A stretch of DNA of 64,000 bases from NCBI GenBank assembly GCA_016286055.1, contig JAEERW010000001.1, forward strand, positions 186,001 to 250,000, read 5' to 3'. How positions within the stretch are numbered: position 1 is the stretch's first letter; every line of letters begins with the position of its first letter. This DNA is from Bacteroidales bacterium. GTDB lineage: Bacteria > Bacteroidota > Bacteroidia > Bacteroidales > UBA3824. The notes under the pieces are model-generated. The model did not search any database. It saw only the letters and a program-made list of their open reading frames with translations, and was not told the origin of the DNA. This document shows positions 7,515 to 15,562 of this stretch, in pieces. The translations under genes were made by a program, and so were the position numbers.

Positions 7515-8381
7515 TTACTCCTTTATTTCAAACTCTCTAACGTAAAACAACTGACCTTTGTAAAATAGTTGGTAACAGTATTTCCCGGGTTTCCAGGTGC
7601 CTGGTGTTGAGCTTCCCCATCCGCCTAAGTCGAAGAATGTGGTTTCTGAACTGAGTGGCATGGTGGTAGAGAATGTGTACTTGGCATCAACATCTGATAT
7701 GGAGTATGAGCCGTTGGGAAGTACGAATTTTATATCTATCGGGTATTCGCCTTCTTGGTGTACTATTAGCGATACTCCTATATGTATGTATTGTGTTTCT
7801 GCCGATTTGATTTCGCCGTTTACTTCGCTTAATGGGTTAGAGTCAAAGTCGGTGTTGATAATATTGGCGCAGTAAACCTCAAACGGCATTTTTATATCGT
7901 TGAATTGTTTGTTTGCGGCAAACTCGTCGTAACGTTCGCGGCTCTCTTTTAGCACATCGTTGATAATGTCAATATAGTGTTTAAAGTGCTGGGTAACGCT
8001 CTGAGCATCGAATGCGAACATTTCGGTAGATATGCGGAGGATGTTGCGGTTGGGCTGAATCGATGCTTTTACAACGGTTTTATCTTGGTTGATATAGTTG
8101 ACGGTCTTTAACATCACGTCATAGTCGCGGGCTGAGATGTCGAGGTCGGCGAACCTAATTTCCACGTATGTCGGGTTTTCACCGTTTACAATCAGAGCAT
8201 ATTGAGCATCGTCGGTGGTCATTGTTAGTGCTTGATCGCCAATAAATTCGGTAACCATGCCTTGTTTTTTAGCAAATTCTGCCACCTTTTGACGGATGGT
8301 CTGGGCGTTTTCAAATTTCTGAGCTAATGATAGTGATGTGTGAATCAGCATCACCGCAAGGAGGATAATTATTTTTTTCAT
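7515..8381 (-). CDS. Exported protein with YbjN-like N-terminal region
   Basis: A 288-residue protein with a signal peptide ending SLAQ (residue 21). Residues about 25-150 (a TMTTDDAQYALIV strand, then ISTEMFAFDAQ and a helix) resemble the YbjN/type III chaperone-like fold, at low certainty. Residues about 185-288 form a beta-rich domain ending WKPGKYCYQLFYKGQLFY, similar to C-terminal beta-sandwiches of Bacteroidota periplasmic proteins. It lies 12 bp downstream of folA on the same strand and probably reads through from thyA-folA, although no functional link to folate is evident. Confidence 0.75.
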   Translation of the reverse strand: MKKIIILLAVMLIHTSLSLAQKFENAQTIRQKVAEFAKKQGMVTEFIGDQALTMTTDDAQYALIVNGENPTYVEIRFADLDISARDYDVMLKTVNYINQDKTVVKASIQPNRNILRISTEMFAFDAQSVTQHFKHYIDIINDVLKESRERYDEFAANKQFNDIKMPFEVYCANIINTDFDSNPLSEVNGEIKSAETQYIHIGVSLIVHQEGEYPIDIKFVLPNGSYSISDVDAKYTFSTTMPLSSETTFFDLGGWGSSTPGTWKPGKYCYQLFYKGQLFYVREFEIKE

Positions 8382-8393
8382 AGTCTGATAGTA

Positions 8394-8888
8394 TTAAATT
8401 CGTTCGTAAACTGCAAAGAAAAATGGATATTCGTTTTTTTCGTCGGCGGGTATTTCATCGGATACCGATAGTATGCGCCATTTGTCTTCAACATCGATTT
8501 CTGGAAAAAAAACATCAGCATTGTCGAATGTGTGGCGTATGCGTGTGAGATAGATGCGGTGTGCACGGTCGAAAAACTCCTTATAGATTGATTCTCCGCC
8601 TATTATGAATATTTTTTCGTGTTTTTTGGCAAGATCCAAAACTTCGTCGGCTGATGTGCAGGTGTAGCAGCCGGGAAATCTTTGTTCGCTCTTGCTCATC
8701 ACTATATTGGTGCGGTTGGGCAATGCGCCTTTGGGTAGCGATTCAAATGTTTTGCGACCCATCACAACTACATGACCTGTAGTGAGTTCCTTGAAATTTT
8801 TTAAATCTTTGCTCAATCGGCAGAGTAGTTGGTTGCCTGAGCCTATGCCGTTGTTTTCGTCGGCAGCTACTATTATGTTTATTTCCAT
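8394..8888 (-). CDS. folA: Dihydrofolate reductase
   Basis: A 164-residue DHFR that reduces dihydrofolate to tetrahydrofolate with NADPH. Seen: INIIVAADENNGIGSGNQL with the Met20-like loop, LSKDLKNFKELT for the substrate helix, VVVMGRKTFESLP for cofactor binding, IFIIGGESIYKEF, and the C-terminal strand EYPFFFAVYER. The usual Trp-x-Leu-Pro after the loop is replaced by a Cys-Arg-Leu-Ser sequence, a difference near the active site that could alter antifolate binding. It lies downstream of thyA on the same strand, separated by a 154-bp repeat-filled gap; thyA produces the dihydrofolate that FolA recycles. Confidence 0.95.
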   Translation of the reverse strand: MEINIIVAADENNGIGSGNQLLCRLSKDLKNFKELTTGHVVVMGRKTFESLPKGALPNRTNIVMSKSEQRFPGCYTCTSADEVLDLAKKHEKIFIIGGESIYKEFFDRAHRIYLTRIRHTFDNADVFFPEIDVEDKWRILSVSDEIPADEKNEYPFFFAVYERI

Positions 8889-8894
8889 GTTTTT

Positions 8895-8964
8895 AATTCA
8901 AAATTCACAATTCAAAATTCACAATTCAAAATTCACAATTCAAAATTCACAATTCAAAATTCAC
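8895..8964. repeat. 14-bp tandem repeat, five copies
   Basis: Five exact tandem copies of AATTCAAAATTCAC lie between thyA and folA, followed by two copies of an ATGCATA-type unit. It is intergenic and transcribed with the operon. Confidence 0.95.
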
Positions 8965-8974
8965 AATGCATAAT

Positions 8975-9036
8975 GCATAATTTTCAATTTTCGATTTTCC
9001 ATTTTCAATTTTCCATTTTCAATTTTCAATTTTCAA
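8975..9036. repeat. TTTTCAA/TTTTCCA minisatellite
   Basis: A run of degenerate units such as TTTTCAA, TTTTCGA and TTTTCCA follows the 14-bp array and ends just before the thyA stop. The same word family fills the gap at 33938-34018. Confidence 0.85.
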
Positions 9037-9042
9037 TTAATA

Positions 9043-9837
9043 CTAAACCGATATCTCTCCTTTGATTGTAGGGTGGCATTGGTAGTTTTCGAGGGTGAAA
9101 TCTTCGTATTTGAAACTGAAAATATCCTTAACTTCGGGATTGATTCTCATAGTTGGGAGAGGGTAGGGGGTGCGGCTGAGTTGCAGTTTAACTTGCTCAA
9201 TATGATTGAGATAGATGTGCGCATCGCCAATAGTGTGGACAAAATCGCCAAGCTTATATCCGCACACCTGTGCCACCATCATTGTCAATAGTGCGTAAGA
9301 TGCTATGTTGAATGGTATTCCGAGGAATGTATCGCCGCTGCGTTGGTAAAGCTGGCACGATAGACGACCATCCACAACATAAAACTGGAACATTGTGTGG
9401 CATGGAGGCAAAGCCATATTATCAACGTCGGCAGGATTCCACGCAGAAACAATGTGACGGCGCGAATCGGGATTCTTTTTCAACCCTTCGATGAGGTTGG
9501 CAATTTGGTCGATTTCTCTTCCGTCGGGTGTGCGCCAATGCCTCCACTGATAGCCGTATACAGGTCCGAGGTCGCCGTTAGCGTCTGCCCATTCGTTCCA
9601 AATTCTTACTCCGTGGTCTTGCAGGTATTTTACATTTGTATCGCCATTTAAGAACCAAAGAAGTTCGTAAATGATTGATTTTAAATGCACTTTTTTAGTT
9701 GTAACCAAAGGAAAACCTTCTTGAAGGTTGAACCTCATTTGATAGCCGAATGTGCTGATAGTGCCAGTTCCTGTACGGTCTTGCTTTTTGATGCCGTGGT
9801 CGAGGATATGTTGCAGTAAGTTGAGATATTGTTTCAT
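9043..9837 (-). CDS. thyA: Thymidylate synthase
   Basis: A 264-residue ThyA, the standard length, that methylates dUMP to dTMP with methylenetetrahydrofolate. The active-site cysteine is in [13 protein letters not shown]. Other landmarks are [17 protein letters not shown], the LWFLNGDTN segment, YGYQWRHW, the phosphate-binding [20 protein letters not shown], and HIYLNH. It starts the thyA-folA-7515 transcription unit and is divergent from ribF; opposed -7 elements lie in the 75-bp gap. Confidence 0.98.
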   Translation of the reverse strand: MKQYLNLLQHILDHGIKKQDRTGTGTISTFGYQMRFNLQEGFPLVTTKKVHLKSIIYELLWFLNGDTNVKYLQDHGVRIWNEWADANGDLGPVYGYQWRHWRTPDGREIDQIANLIEGLKKNPDSRRHIVSAWNPADVDNMALPPCHTMFQFYVVDGRLSCQLYQRSGDTFLGIPFNIASYALLTMMVAQVCGYKLGDFVHTIGDAHIYLNHIEQVKLQLSRTPYPLPTMRINPEVKDIFSFKYEDFTLENYQCHPTIKGEISV

Positions 9838-9858
9838 TGTGTGTGTTTTTTATGAGTG

Positions 9859-9866
9859 CAAAAATA
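9859..9866 (-). promoter_or_regulatory. -7 promoter element for thyA
   Basis: TATTTTTG on the minus strand, 21 bp before the thyA ATG. No convincing -33 TTTG was seen. Confidence 0.5.
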
Positions 9867-9879
9867 AAAAGAATTTGTT

Positions 9880-9887
9880 TATTTTTG
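9880..9887 (+). promoter_or_regulatory. -7 promoter element for ribF
   Basis: TATTTTTG lies 25 bp before the ribF ATG, 13 bp from the opposed thyA element. Confidence 0.5.
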
Positions 9888-9912
9888 CACCGTAAAAAAA
9901 TAATCCGTTTTA

Positions 9913-10839
9913 ATGGAGATATTCTACGGTATAGATAAGTTTTCTGAAAGTCATAAATGCGGCACTTGCGTAGCTGTGGGGACTTTTGATGGTCTTCACG
10001 TGGGGCATCGTCTCATTGTTCAAACCTTAGTGGAAACTGCTGTTAAGAAAGGACTCAAAAGCTTGATTCTTACTTTCGACCCTCATCCCCGTAAGGTTCT
10101 TTTCCCCGAAAAAGATTTGAACCTAATTCTCTCGCCCGACGAAAAAGTGGAAGTGTTGGCTACCACGGGCGTAGATTATCTTGTGATTCATCGTTTCTCT
10201 AAAGATTTTGCTGCTGTAAACTCTGCTGATTTTATGCAAAAGGTGCTTGTTCATCAGTTGGGAATGCAATATTTGGTGTCAGGCTTCAACAATCATTTTG
10301 GGTGCGACCGCATGGGTGATACCGATACCTTGAATCAATATGGACAACGTTTTGGGTTTGGTGTTTCGCGAATTGATGCCAAACAGTTGGACGGCATTTC
10401 GGCAAGTAGCACCTTGGTTCGCAATGCTTTGTTAGATGGCGATGTGAGTGCTGCGGCAGATATTCTCGGATATTCGTTTTATATTTCGGGCAAGGTAGTT
10501 CACGGACGTCATATTGGTACTTCTATTGGTTTTCCCACTGCCAATATTTTGCCCGATTGCGCTGATAAGCTGATTCCTAAAACAGGGGTTTATGCTGCTG
10601 CCTTGCAGGTGGAAGGTAATCTGTATCAGTCGGTTGTGAATATTGGCGACAATCCCACAGTGTCGGATTCGCACAAAACCACAATTGAGGCTTATATTCT
10701 TGATTTTGAGGGAAATATTTATAATAGGAATGTTAGAGTGTATCTTTACCGACGCATACGCGACCAAAAGAAATTTTCTGATTTAGCACAACTCGCCGCC
10801 GCTATCAGGCAGGATATCAATGAGCTGAAAAGGAAATAA
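9913..10839 (+). CDS. ribF: Bifunctional riboflavin kinase / FAD synthetase
   Basis: A 308-residue enzyme that makes FMN and then FAD. The N-terminal nucleotidyltransferase half has VAVGTFDGLHVGHR (about residues 21-34) with the HxGH motif and later GISASSTLVRNALLDGDV. The C-terminal kinase half has SGKVVHGRHIGTSIGFPTANI with the PTAN motif and VVNIGDNPTV. The length matches the family. It is a single gene, divergent from thyA and convergent with a small lipoprotein gene. No FMN riboswitch is present in the short leader. Confidence 0.97.
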   Translation: MEIFYGIDKFSESHKCGTCVAVGTFDGLHVGHRLIVQTLVETAVKKGLKSLILTFDPHPRKVLFPEKDLNLILSPDEKVEVLATTGVDYLVIHRFSKDFAAVNSADFMQKVLVHQLGMQYLVSGFNNHFGCDRMGDTDTLNQYGQRFGFGVSRIDAKQLDGISASSTLVRNALLDGDVSAAADILGYSFYISGKVVHGRHIGTSIGFPTANILPDCADKLIPKTGVYAAALQVEGNLYQSVVNIGDNPTVSDSHKTTIEAYILDFEGNIYNRNVRVYLYRRIRDQKKFSDLAQLAAAIRQDINELKRK

Positions 10840-10841
10840 AA

Positions 10842-10871
10842 AAAACCGACATCAATTCTGACGCCGGTTTT
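10842..10871. terminator. Probable bidirectional terminator
   Basis: AAAACCG and CGGTTTT arms around a 16-nt centre, between the convergent ribF and lipoprotein genes. The stem is short, so this is weaker than the other terminators here. Confidence 0.55.
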
Positions 10872-10890
10872 CAAAGTTTTTAGTTTTTGA

Positions 10891-11295
10891 TTAACGTTTC
10901 AAATCAAATGTTCCTGTCGGTATCTTAATCGACATATTCTTCTGGTCTTTCAAAGTAGCCGAATAAGAGTAGTTATCTTCTTTTCCCTTACCAGAGAAAG
11001 CACCCGTAGCAGGAGTGTAGGTGTATTCGATGGTTATGGTTACAGGCTGTGGATCGGTGTTTTTAACAGCCGATTTCGGGGTGTAGGTGAGTTTTGCAAC
11101 TGATGCACTCTCAACTTTGAGCAGAATAGCATTACCACGGTCGTCTTGTCCGTTCCATGTAGATTTTGCAAAATCATCAACTGAGAGGAATGTAGGTTGG
11201 GGATCGTCGTCGTTTTTGCTTTTTTTGCAAGATACCAGTCCTACACATAAAACTGCGGCTATAAACATAGCCATTAAGTAATTGATTTTTTTCAT
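10891..11295 (-). CDS. Small lipoprotein of unknown function
   Basis: A 134-residue exported protein. The lipobox LVSC places the lipidated Cys at residue 23, followed by a charged KKSKNDDDPQP linker. The rest is predicted as beta strands (AKLTYTP, ITIEYTYTPATGAFSG, YSYSATLKD), suggesting a small barrel or sandwich like the lipocalin-like lipoprotein at 6282, though the sequences differ. It lies 69 bp downstream of nnr on the same strand. No promoter element was seen in the gap, so it may be expressed by read-through. Confidence 0.75.
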   Translation of the reverse strand: MKKINYLMAMFIAAVLCVGLVSCKKSKNDDDPQPTFLSVDDFAKSTWNGQDDRGNAILLKVESASVAKLTYTPKSAVKNTDPQPVTITIEYTYTPATGAFSGKGKEDNYSYSATLKDQKNMSIKIPTGTFDLKR

Positions 11296-11364
11296 AATTG
11301 TAATGTTATTAATTGTATTTGTAATTTATAATAATGCGCAATTTTAAAAAATAATTTATTAATA

Positions 11365-12894
11365 TCAAAACGGAATTTCTGGTTTTTTAGTATTTTCCAC
11401 GGCAAACGGAATATATTTAATAATATCCTGCGCGGTGATACCGCAATTACCAATTTCTTTTGCAGCAATGTCGCCAGCCGCTCCGTGTATGTACACACCG
11501 TACCTTGCCGCGTTTTTTGGCGTAAGTTTTTGTGCTAAAAGTGCTGTTATGATACCAGTAAGAACGTCGCCACTACCAGCGGTTGCCATTGCAGGATTGC
11601 CCGATGTGTTGAAACTTATTGTTCCGTCTGGCAATCCGACCGCAGTATATGCACCTTTTAATACTATAATTATTGAATAATGTTTCGTATTTTGGCATAT
11701 TTTTTCAATTCTTTCTAAATTATTTTTGCTTTCGCCAAATATCCGGTCAAATTCCTTGATGTGCGGAGTAAGAATTGTGTTTGTGGGTAAGTTGTTGAGC
11801 CATTGTTTATTGTTGCCTATTATGTTAAGTGCGTCTGCATCCAAAACAAGGGGCAGCTGGTTGTCTGTGGCTTTTTTTATTGTTGCAAACAGAGCTTCCG
11901 CGGTTTTTGGGTGAGTGCCAATGCCCGGACCTATTCCTATTGCCGAAAATTTTTCAATATCGGGTGATGATTCTATTATGTCAAGTCCTTGGTCGGCGCT
12001 TACCATAGTTTCGGGTGAGGCAGTCTGCATGATGTTGATACATTTTTGCGGTATGTGTACGGTGAGAAGTCCTGTTCCCGTTCGGTGACAGGCTTTGCAG
12101 CAGAGTATTGCCGCACCGGTTTTACAATATGCTCCCGCTATTACAAGCGAATGTCCGAATGTGCCTTTGTGTGCAAATTTCGGGCGGATGGGCAATGTAA
12201 ATCGTGCTTCGTTTGCACCGTATGTGCTAAATGGCGTATCTAATTGATTTATGAAATTTTGGTTTAACCCAATGTCTATTATGTCAATGTCGCCAGTGTA
12301 TCGGTAGTTTTCGGGCAAAAGCATTGATAAAAAAGGTGATTGTATTGTAAGTGTGCGGTTTGCACAGATTACGGCGTCGTTATCGTTAGGAATTGCATAG
12401 TCGCCAAGTCCCGAAGGTGTGTCAATGGCTATGATCTGCGCCTTTGAATTGTTGATGTGTTTGATTAAATCTGCTAATATGCCCTCAATTTTGCGGTTTA
12501 GCCCAGACCCGAACAATGCGTCGATTACTATGTCGGTGTATTCTATTGTGGGAAACGAAATAGAGCTATCTATTTGATGGATAATATCTTTGCTGCATCG
12601 TTCAAGTTTTTTGAGATTGCTGCTAAAATCGGCAGAATATTTTTCACTTTTGATATAATAGCAATCAACATTGTGGCCGTTTTGGAATAGTAAACGCGCA
12701 ACAACAAGACCGTCGCCGCCGTTGTTGCCAGCTCCGCAGAATATTTTAATTGACGATTTGTAATCGGCAAGCCTGAGAATTTTTTGTGTGAGGCAATTGC
12801 CAGCACGCTCCATAAGTTCTTCGGAGGAAATTTTTTGGGCTTCGATTGTTGCTGCGTCGGTTTTGCGCATCTGCTCTGTCGATAGTATTTTCAT
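11365..12894 (-). CDS. nnr: Bifunctional NAD(P)HX epimerase / ADP-dependent NAD(P)HX dehydratase
   Basis: A 509-residue metabolite-repair enzyme that converts damaged, hydrated NAD(P)HX back to NAD(P)H. The N-terminal epimerase (YjeF_N, about 1-215) shows RAGNCL, FCGAGNNGGDGLVVARLL and VIDALFGSGLNR. The C-terminal kinase-like dehydratase (about 225-505) shows KFAHKGTFGHSLVIAG, IGIGPGIGTH, LDADALNI, ILTPHIKEF and the catalytic AGSGDVLTGII. The start at 12894 is chosen because the YjeF_N fold begins MKILSTEQM; a longer in-frame extension would lie inside the upstream gene. The ATG overlaps the upstream stop by 4 bp, coupling it to a T9SS-exported protein. Confidence 0.95.
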   Translation of the reverse strand: MKILSTEQMRKTDAATIEAQKISSEELMERAGNCLTQKILRLADYKSSIKIFCGAGNNGGDGLVVARLLFQNGHNVDCYYIKSEKYSADFSSNLKKLERCSKDIIHQIDSSISFPTIEYTDIVIDALFGSGLNRKIEGILADLIKHINNSKAQIIAIDTPSGLGDYAIPNDNDAVICANRTLTIQSPFLSMLLPENYRYTGDIDIIDIGLNQNFINQLDTPFSTYGANEARFTLPIRPKFAHKGTFGHSLVIAGAYCKTGAAILCCKACHRTGTGLLTVHIPQKCINIMQTASPETMVSADQGLDIIESSPDIEKFSAIGIGPGIGTHPKTAEALFATIKKATDNQLPLVLDADALNIIGNNKQWLNNLPTNTILTPHIKEFDRIFGESKNNLERIEKICQNTKHYSIIIVLKGAYTAVGLPDGTISFNTSGNPAMATAGSGDVLTGIITALLAQKLTPKNAARYGVYIHGAAGDIAAKEIGNCGITAQDIIKYIPFAVENTKKPEIPF

Positions 12895-14597
12895 TTTTGA
12901 CGGTATAAATATATTGAACCTGAGCGTTTTATGCTGTTTCCGTCTTTTCCGTATACAATAATGTCGTAGAAATATGTTCCCGGAGGACAGTTGCGGCTGC
13001 CTTTGTTGTCGATGGTGCCGTCCCAACCAAATACTGCAGCTTCCACTTCGTTCCATTTGTAAACGGTTTGACCGTAAGTATTGTATATTTTGCCCTTGAT
13101 GGAGCGTATGTTGGCGGGCATTTGGGTGAGTCCACCGCTTTTGAGAAACGATTCTTCTGGGTCGAAGAATGTGAAAATATCGTTTTGACCGTCGCCGTTG
13201 GGCGTAAAGATGTTCACTTCTTTGATTTCAAGCGGACGTGGCACGATGTTGATGCGTTGTGTGTCGCGGTCGGTGCATCCTGATGCTGAAATTGATTGCA
13301 GTATTACTGTGTAAATGCTTTTTTCGTAATATGCGTGGGGTGCGGGACTTCCGTCTTCGTCGGGTGTTTTGTCGCCAAAGATCCATTTGCTTTGAGCTGC
13401 CCAAGTGGTGAGGTCTTCAAATTCTATTTCGTCACCGATGAAAGTGGTGCTGTCGCCACCTCCGGCAAATGTTGGTTTTTCCACGTTGATATAAATAGTG
13501 GTGTCGTGAAAACATCCAAAGTCGTCGCTAATCAGGTAGTTGTATCTTGTAACGTCGTATTCTTGTGGCGTAACGTCGCATTTGCCGTCGGAGGTGGCAG
13601 AAACGCCTGTTCCTGTCCATACCGCGTGACGTGTGTCGTAGGTTTGTGGATTGGATACTTTGTTGTTGGTTAATAAGTTGCTATTGAATTTGATGGCAAA
13701 TTGTTCGGTGTAACCTTCGTAATTGAGCGACTGCGTTTCTACTACAACGTTCCAATCGCCGTTGAGCGGGCAACCTATAAACTGTGAAAAATCTTCTTCG
13801 CTTTTGTATGCCCCCTCCAACAACACCGAGTCGCATTGAGCGGCGTTGAGTGTTACTGATGATTGAGAATTGAATGTATAATTATAAAGTGTGCCGAAAT
13901 CTTTTTTGCCTGTTAATCCGAGTTTGTAATCGCTTGAAGAATAGTCTTTTAGTACTACGGTTTGACCAGAAGGACAAGAGAGTGAGATTTTTACCTCGCT
14001 TGCTTTTTGATGGTTGAGCCTTACCATCACAGATTCTATCTCGGAGCCGTTTGTAATGGTTTGATTGTCAAACTGTTTTACTCTTATGGCAGCTTGCCAT
14101 GTTTTTCCATAAATCGATTGGGGTAGAAGTTCTGAGAATGTGTAATTGGGTTTGTATTCTGATGAGGAGCTGCTAATAGGCATATCGAGGGTTACCGTTT
14201 CGCCAAGGCAGATGCCTTGTTGATGTTCGTCGATGTTGGTTTTGAAACCACTGAAATCGGGTCTTTTGCCAATCTTTACTGTTACCTTGCTGTATGCGGT
14301 AAGTCCGTTGTATTCAGCCTTTAGCATAGGCATAAAGATTCCATCGCTGGCAAATGCGTGGTTAAAAGTGCCTTCGGTAGGGTTGTTCACAATTGTGCCG
14401 TCGTCGAAATCTATAGAAAATTTCGCTTCGCTGGTTTCCACATCGTTTAAATATGCTTTGGCCATAAAAGCAATCGCCTTGTTTTTGCAAGTGCTTACAG
14501 TAGACTCTCCCTCTCCAATAGATAGTTCAGTCTTGAATGTTTGCCCATTTGCTATCGAGGCAACTATTAGCGTAATTATTATGATAAAGTGTTTCAC
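12891..14597 (-). CDS. T9SS-exported PKD protein with type B (CHU_C) sorting domain
   Basis: A 568-residue surface or secreted protein. The signal peptide is about 1-18. A PKD-like domain (about 35-108) includes SIDFDDGTIV. Residues about 130-310 resemble a proprotein-convertase P-domain (VMVRLNHQKASEVKISLSCP, GDWNVVVE). A second PKD domain (about 385-455) has WIFGDKTPDEDG. The C-terminal 90 residues (from VNIFTPNGDGQND to a GTYFYDIIVYG strand) are the gliding-motility-associated CHU_C domain used as the type B T9SS signal. No enzyme domain is present, so it is probably an adhesin or matrix protein. It is expressed from its own promoter and overlaps nnr by 4 bp. Confidence 0.9.
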   Translation of the reverse strand: MKHFIIIITLIVASIANGQTFKTELSIGEGESTVSTCKNKAIAFMAKAYLNDVETSEAKFSIDFDDGTIVNNPTEGTFNHAFASDGIFMPMLKAEYNGLTAYSKVTVKIGKRPDFSGFKTNIDEHQQGICLGETVTLDMPISSSSSEYKPNYTFSELLPQSIYGKTWQAAIRVKQFDNQTITNGSEIESVMVRLNHQKASEVKISLSCPSGQTVVLKDYSSSDYKLGLTGKKDFGTLYNYTFNSQSSVTLNAAQCDSVLLEGAYKSEEDFSQFIGCPLNGDWNVVVETQSLNYEGYTEQFAIKFNSNLLTNNKVSNPQTYDTRHAVWTGTGVSATSDGKCDVTPQEYDVTRYNYLISDDFGCFHDTTIYINVEKPTFAGGGDSTTFIGDEIEFEDLTTWAAQSKWIFGDKTPDEDGSPAPHAYYEKSIYTVILQSISASGCTDRDTQRINIVPRPLEIKEVNIFTPNGDGQNDIFTFFDPEESFLKSGGLTQMPANIRSIKGKIYNTYGQTVYKWNEVEAAVFGWDGTIDNKGSRNCPPGTYFYDIIVYGKDGNSIKRSGSIYLYRQK

Positions 14598-14623
14598 TTT
14601 GTTTTGGAGTTAGTAGTAGCCGC

Positions 14624-14654
14624 AAAATTATGCACTTTATTATTATTATGCAAA
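14624..14654 (-). promoter_or_regulatory. Promoter for the T9SS protein and nnr
   Basis: On the minus strand TTTG (14651-14654), a 19-bp spacer and TAATTTTG (14624-14631) match the Bacteroidota consensus exactly, 27 bp before the ATG at 14597. Confidence 0.75.
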
Positions 14655-14704
14655 AATAATTTTTAGCCTTTCTGCAATTGTTGGTTTAAAACAGCAACTC
14701 ACAC

Positions 14705-15472
14705 TTATTGCCCGCGAGGTGAGGAGAGGTTAACAACACCTTCTGTTTCCTCGTCGAACTCTCTAAAAACCTTGTCTACGCCTGATTTGCTGAGTTCTTT
14801 TTCGAGGTTGCGTATCATCTGCCTAAATTGTATAAACGAAACCATTCCGGCTATTGATGCGCACACAACACACACTATCATGTCGAACGATTCTAACAAA
14901 ACTTCGTGTGCCACTATTATGCCCGTCCACTTTATGCCTTGGCGTATGGCGTTCACAATCAGGATTCTTGCTCCAGATCGCATCATGAGCATGGATATTA
15001 GTTTCCTAATGGCGAAACCTGCGGCAGATTCTGCAATGCTTGTTTTGGCTGGAAGTCCGTATTTGCCGAGAAACCACATTAAAAACTTGATGTTGCGGCC
15101 TGTGCTTTGGTTGTTGTTCCAAAAATCGTCGCATCCGTAAACGTAGAGGATTTTTTGTTCGGCAGCAAAGGCAAATAGTTGAAATTGCACCACGTCGATT
15201 ATTATCAAAAAAAGTGAAGCCCATATCGCCGATGGTATTGTGGTAAGAAATGTAATAAAGGCAGTCATTAAAGCAGAAGATAAAATAACCATCTTACAGC
15301 TTCTTGTAATCAAGGGTTTATCTATCGTAATAGTTTCTAAATTTATATGCGGCTGCCGAGAGCGCATAAACTTATTTTTTTCTATGCGCACAGGTTTTAA
15401 GCGAAACATCTGTTCTTTAAAACTGTTGTAACGCTCAATTGTCCACAATATAGTTTTTTTAATTTTTGTCAT
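14705..15472 (-). CDS. Membrane protein, EcsC-like
   Basis: A 255-residue protein. A basic N-terminus is followed by a hydrophobic hairpin (about 60-105, including ILSSALMTAFITFL and ASLFLIIIDVV). Then come QFQLFAFAAEQKILYVYGCD, a Gly/Ala-rich central region and another membrane pair (about 185-220). The Asp-Gln-Ala-Glu-x-Lys-x-Leu-Tyr-x-Tyr-Gly spacing recalls EcsC-family proteins; this is a tentative match. It is divergent from the TerB/ABC transporter gene with 90 bp between, so the two could be related in function, but that is not shown. Function unknown. Confidence 0.7.
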   Translation of the reverse strand: MTKIKKTILWTIERYNSFKEQMFRLKPVRIEKNKFMRSRQPHINLETITIDKPLITRSCKMVILSSALMTAFITFLTTIPSAIWASLFLIIIDVVQFQLFAFAAEQKILYVYGCDDFWNNNQSTGRNIKFLMWFLGKYGLPAKTSIAESAAGFAIRKLISMLMMRSGARILIVNAIRQGIKWTGIIVAHEVLLESFDMIVCVVCASIAGMVSFIQFRQMIRNLEKELSKSGVDKVFREFDEETEGVVNLSSPRGQ

Positions 15473-15512
15473 TTAAGTTGGGTGTTGCAAAAATGGTGCT
15501 AAAAAAAAATAT

Positions 15513-15520
15513 TAAATTTG
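15513..15520 (+). promoter_or_regulatory. -7 promoter element for the ABC transporter gene
   Basis: TAAATTTG, 42 bp before the ATG at 15563. No clear -33 partner at the usual distance. Confidence 0.4.
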
Positions 15521-15562
15521 CACGTTATTTGTATTTACAAATTTCTGACTTATCAGTAAAAA

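Noticed and set aside
8895-9036. CRISPR-like direct repeats
   Set aside because: Units are contiguous 14-bp copies with no spacers and no cas genes.
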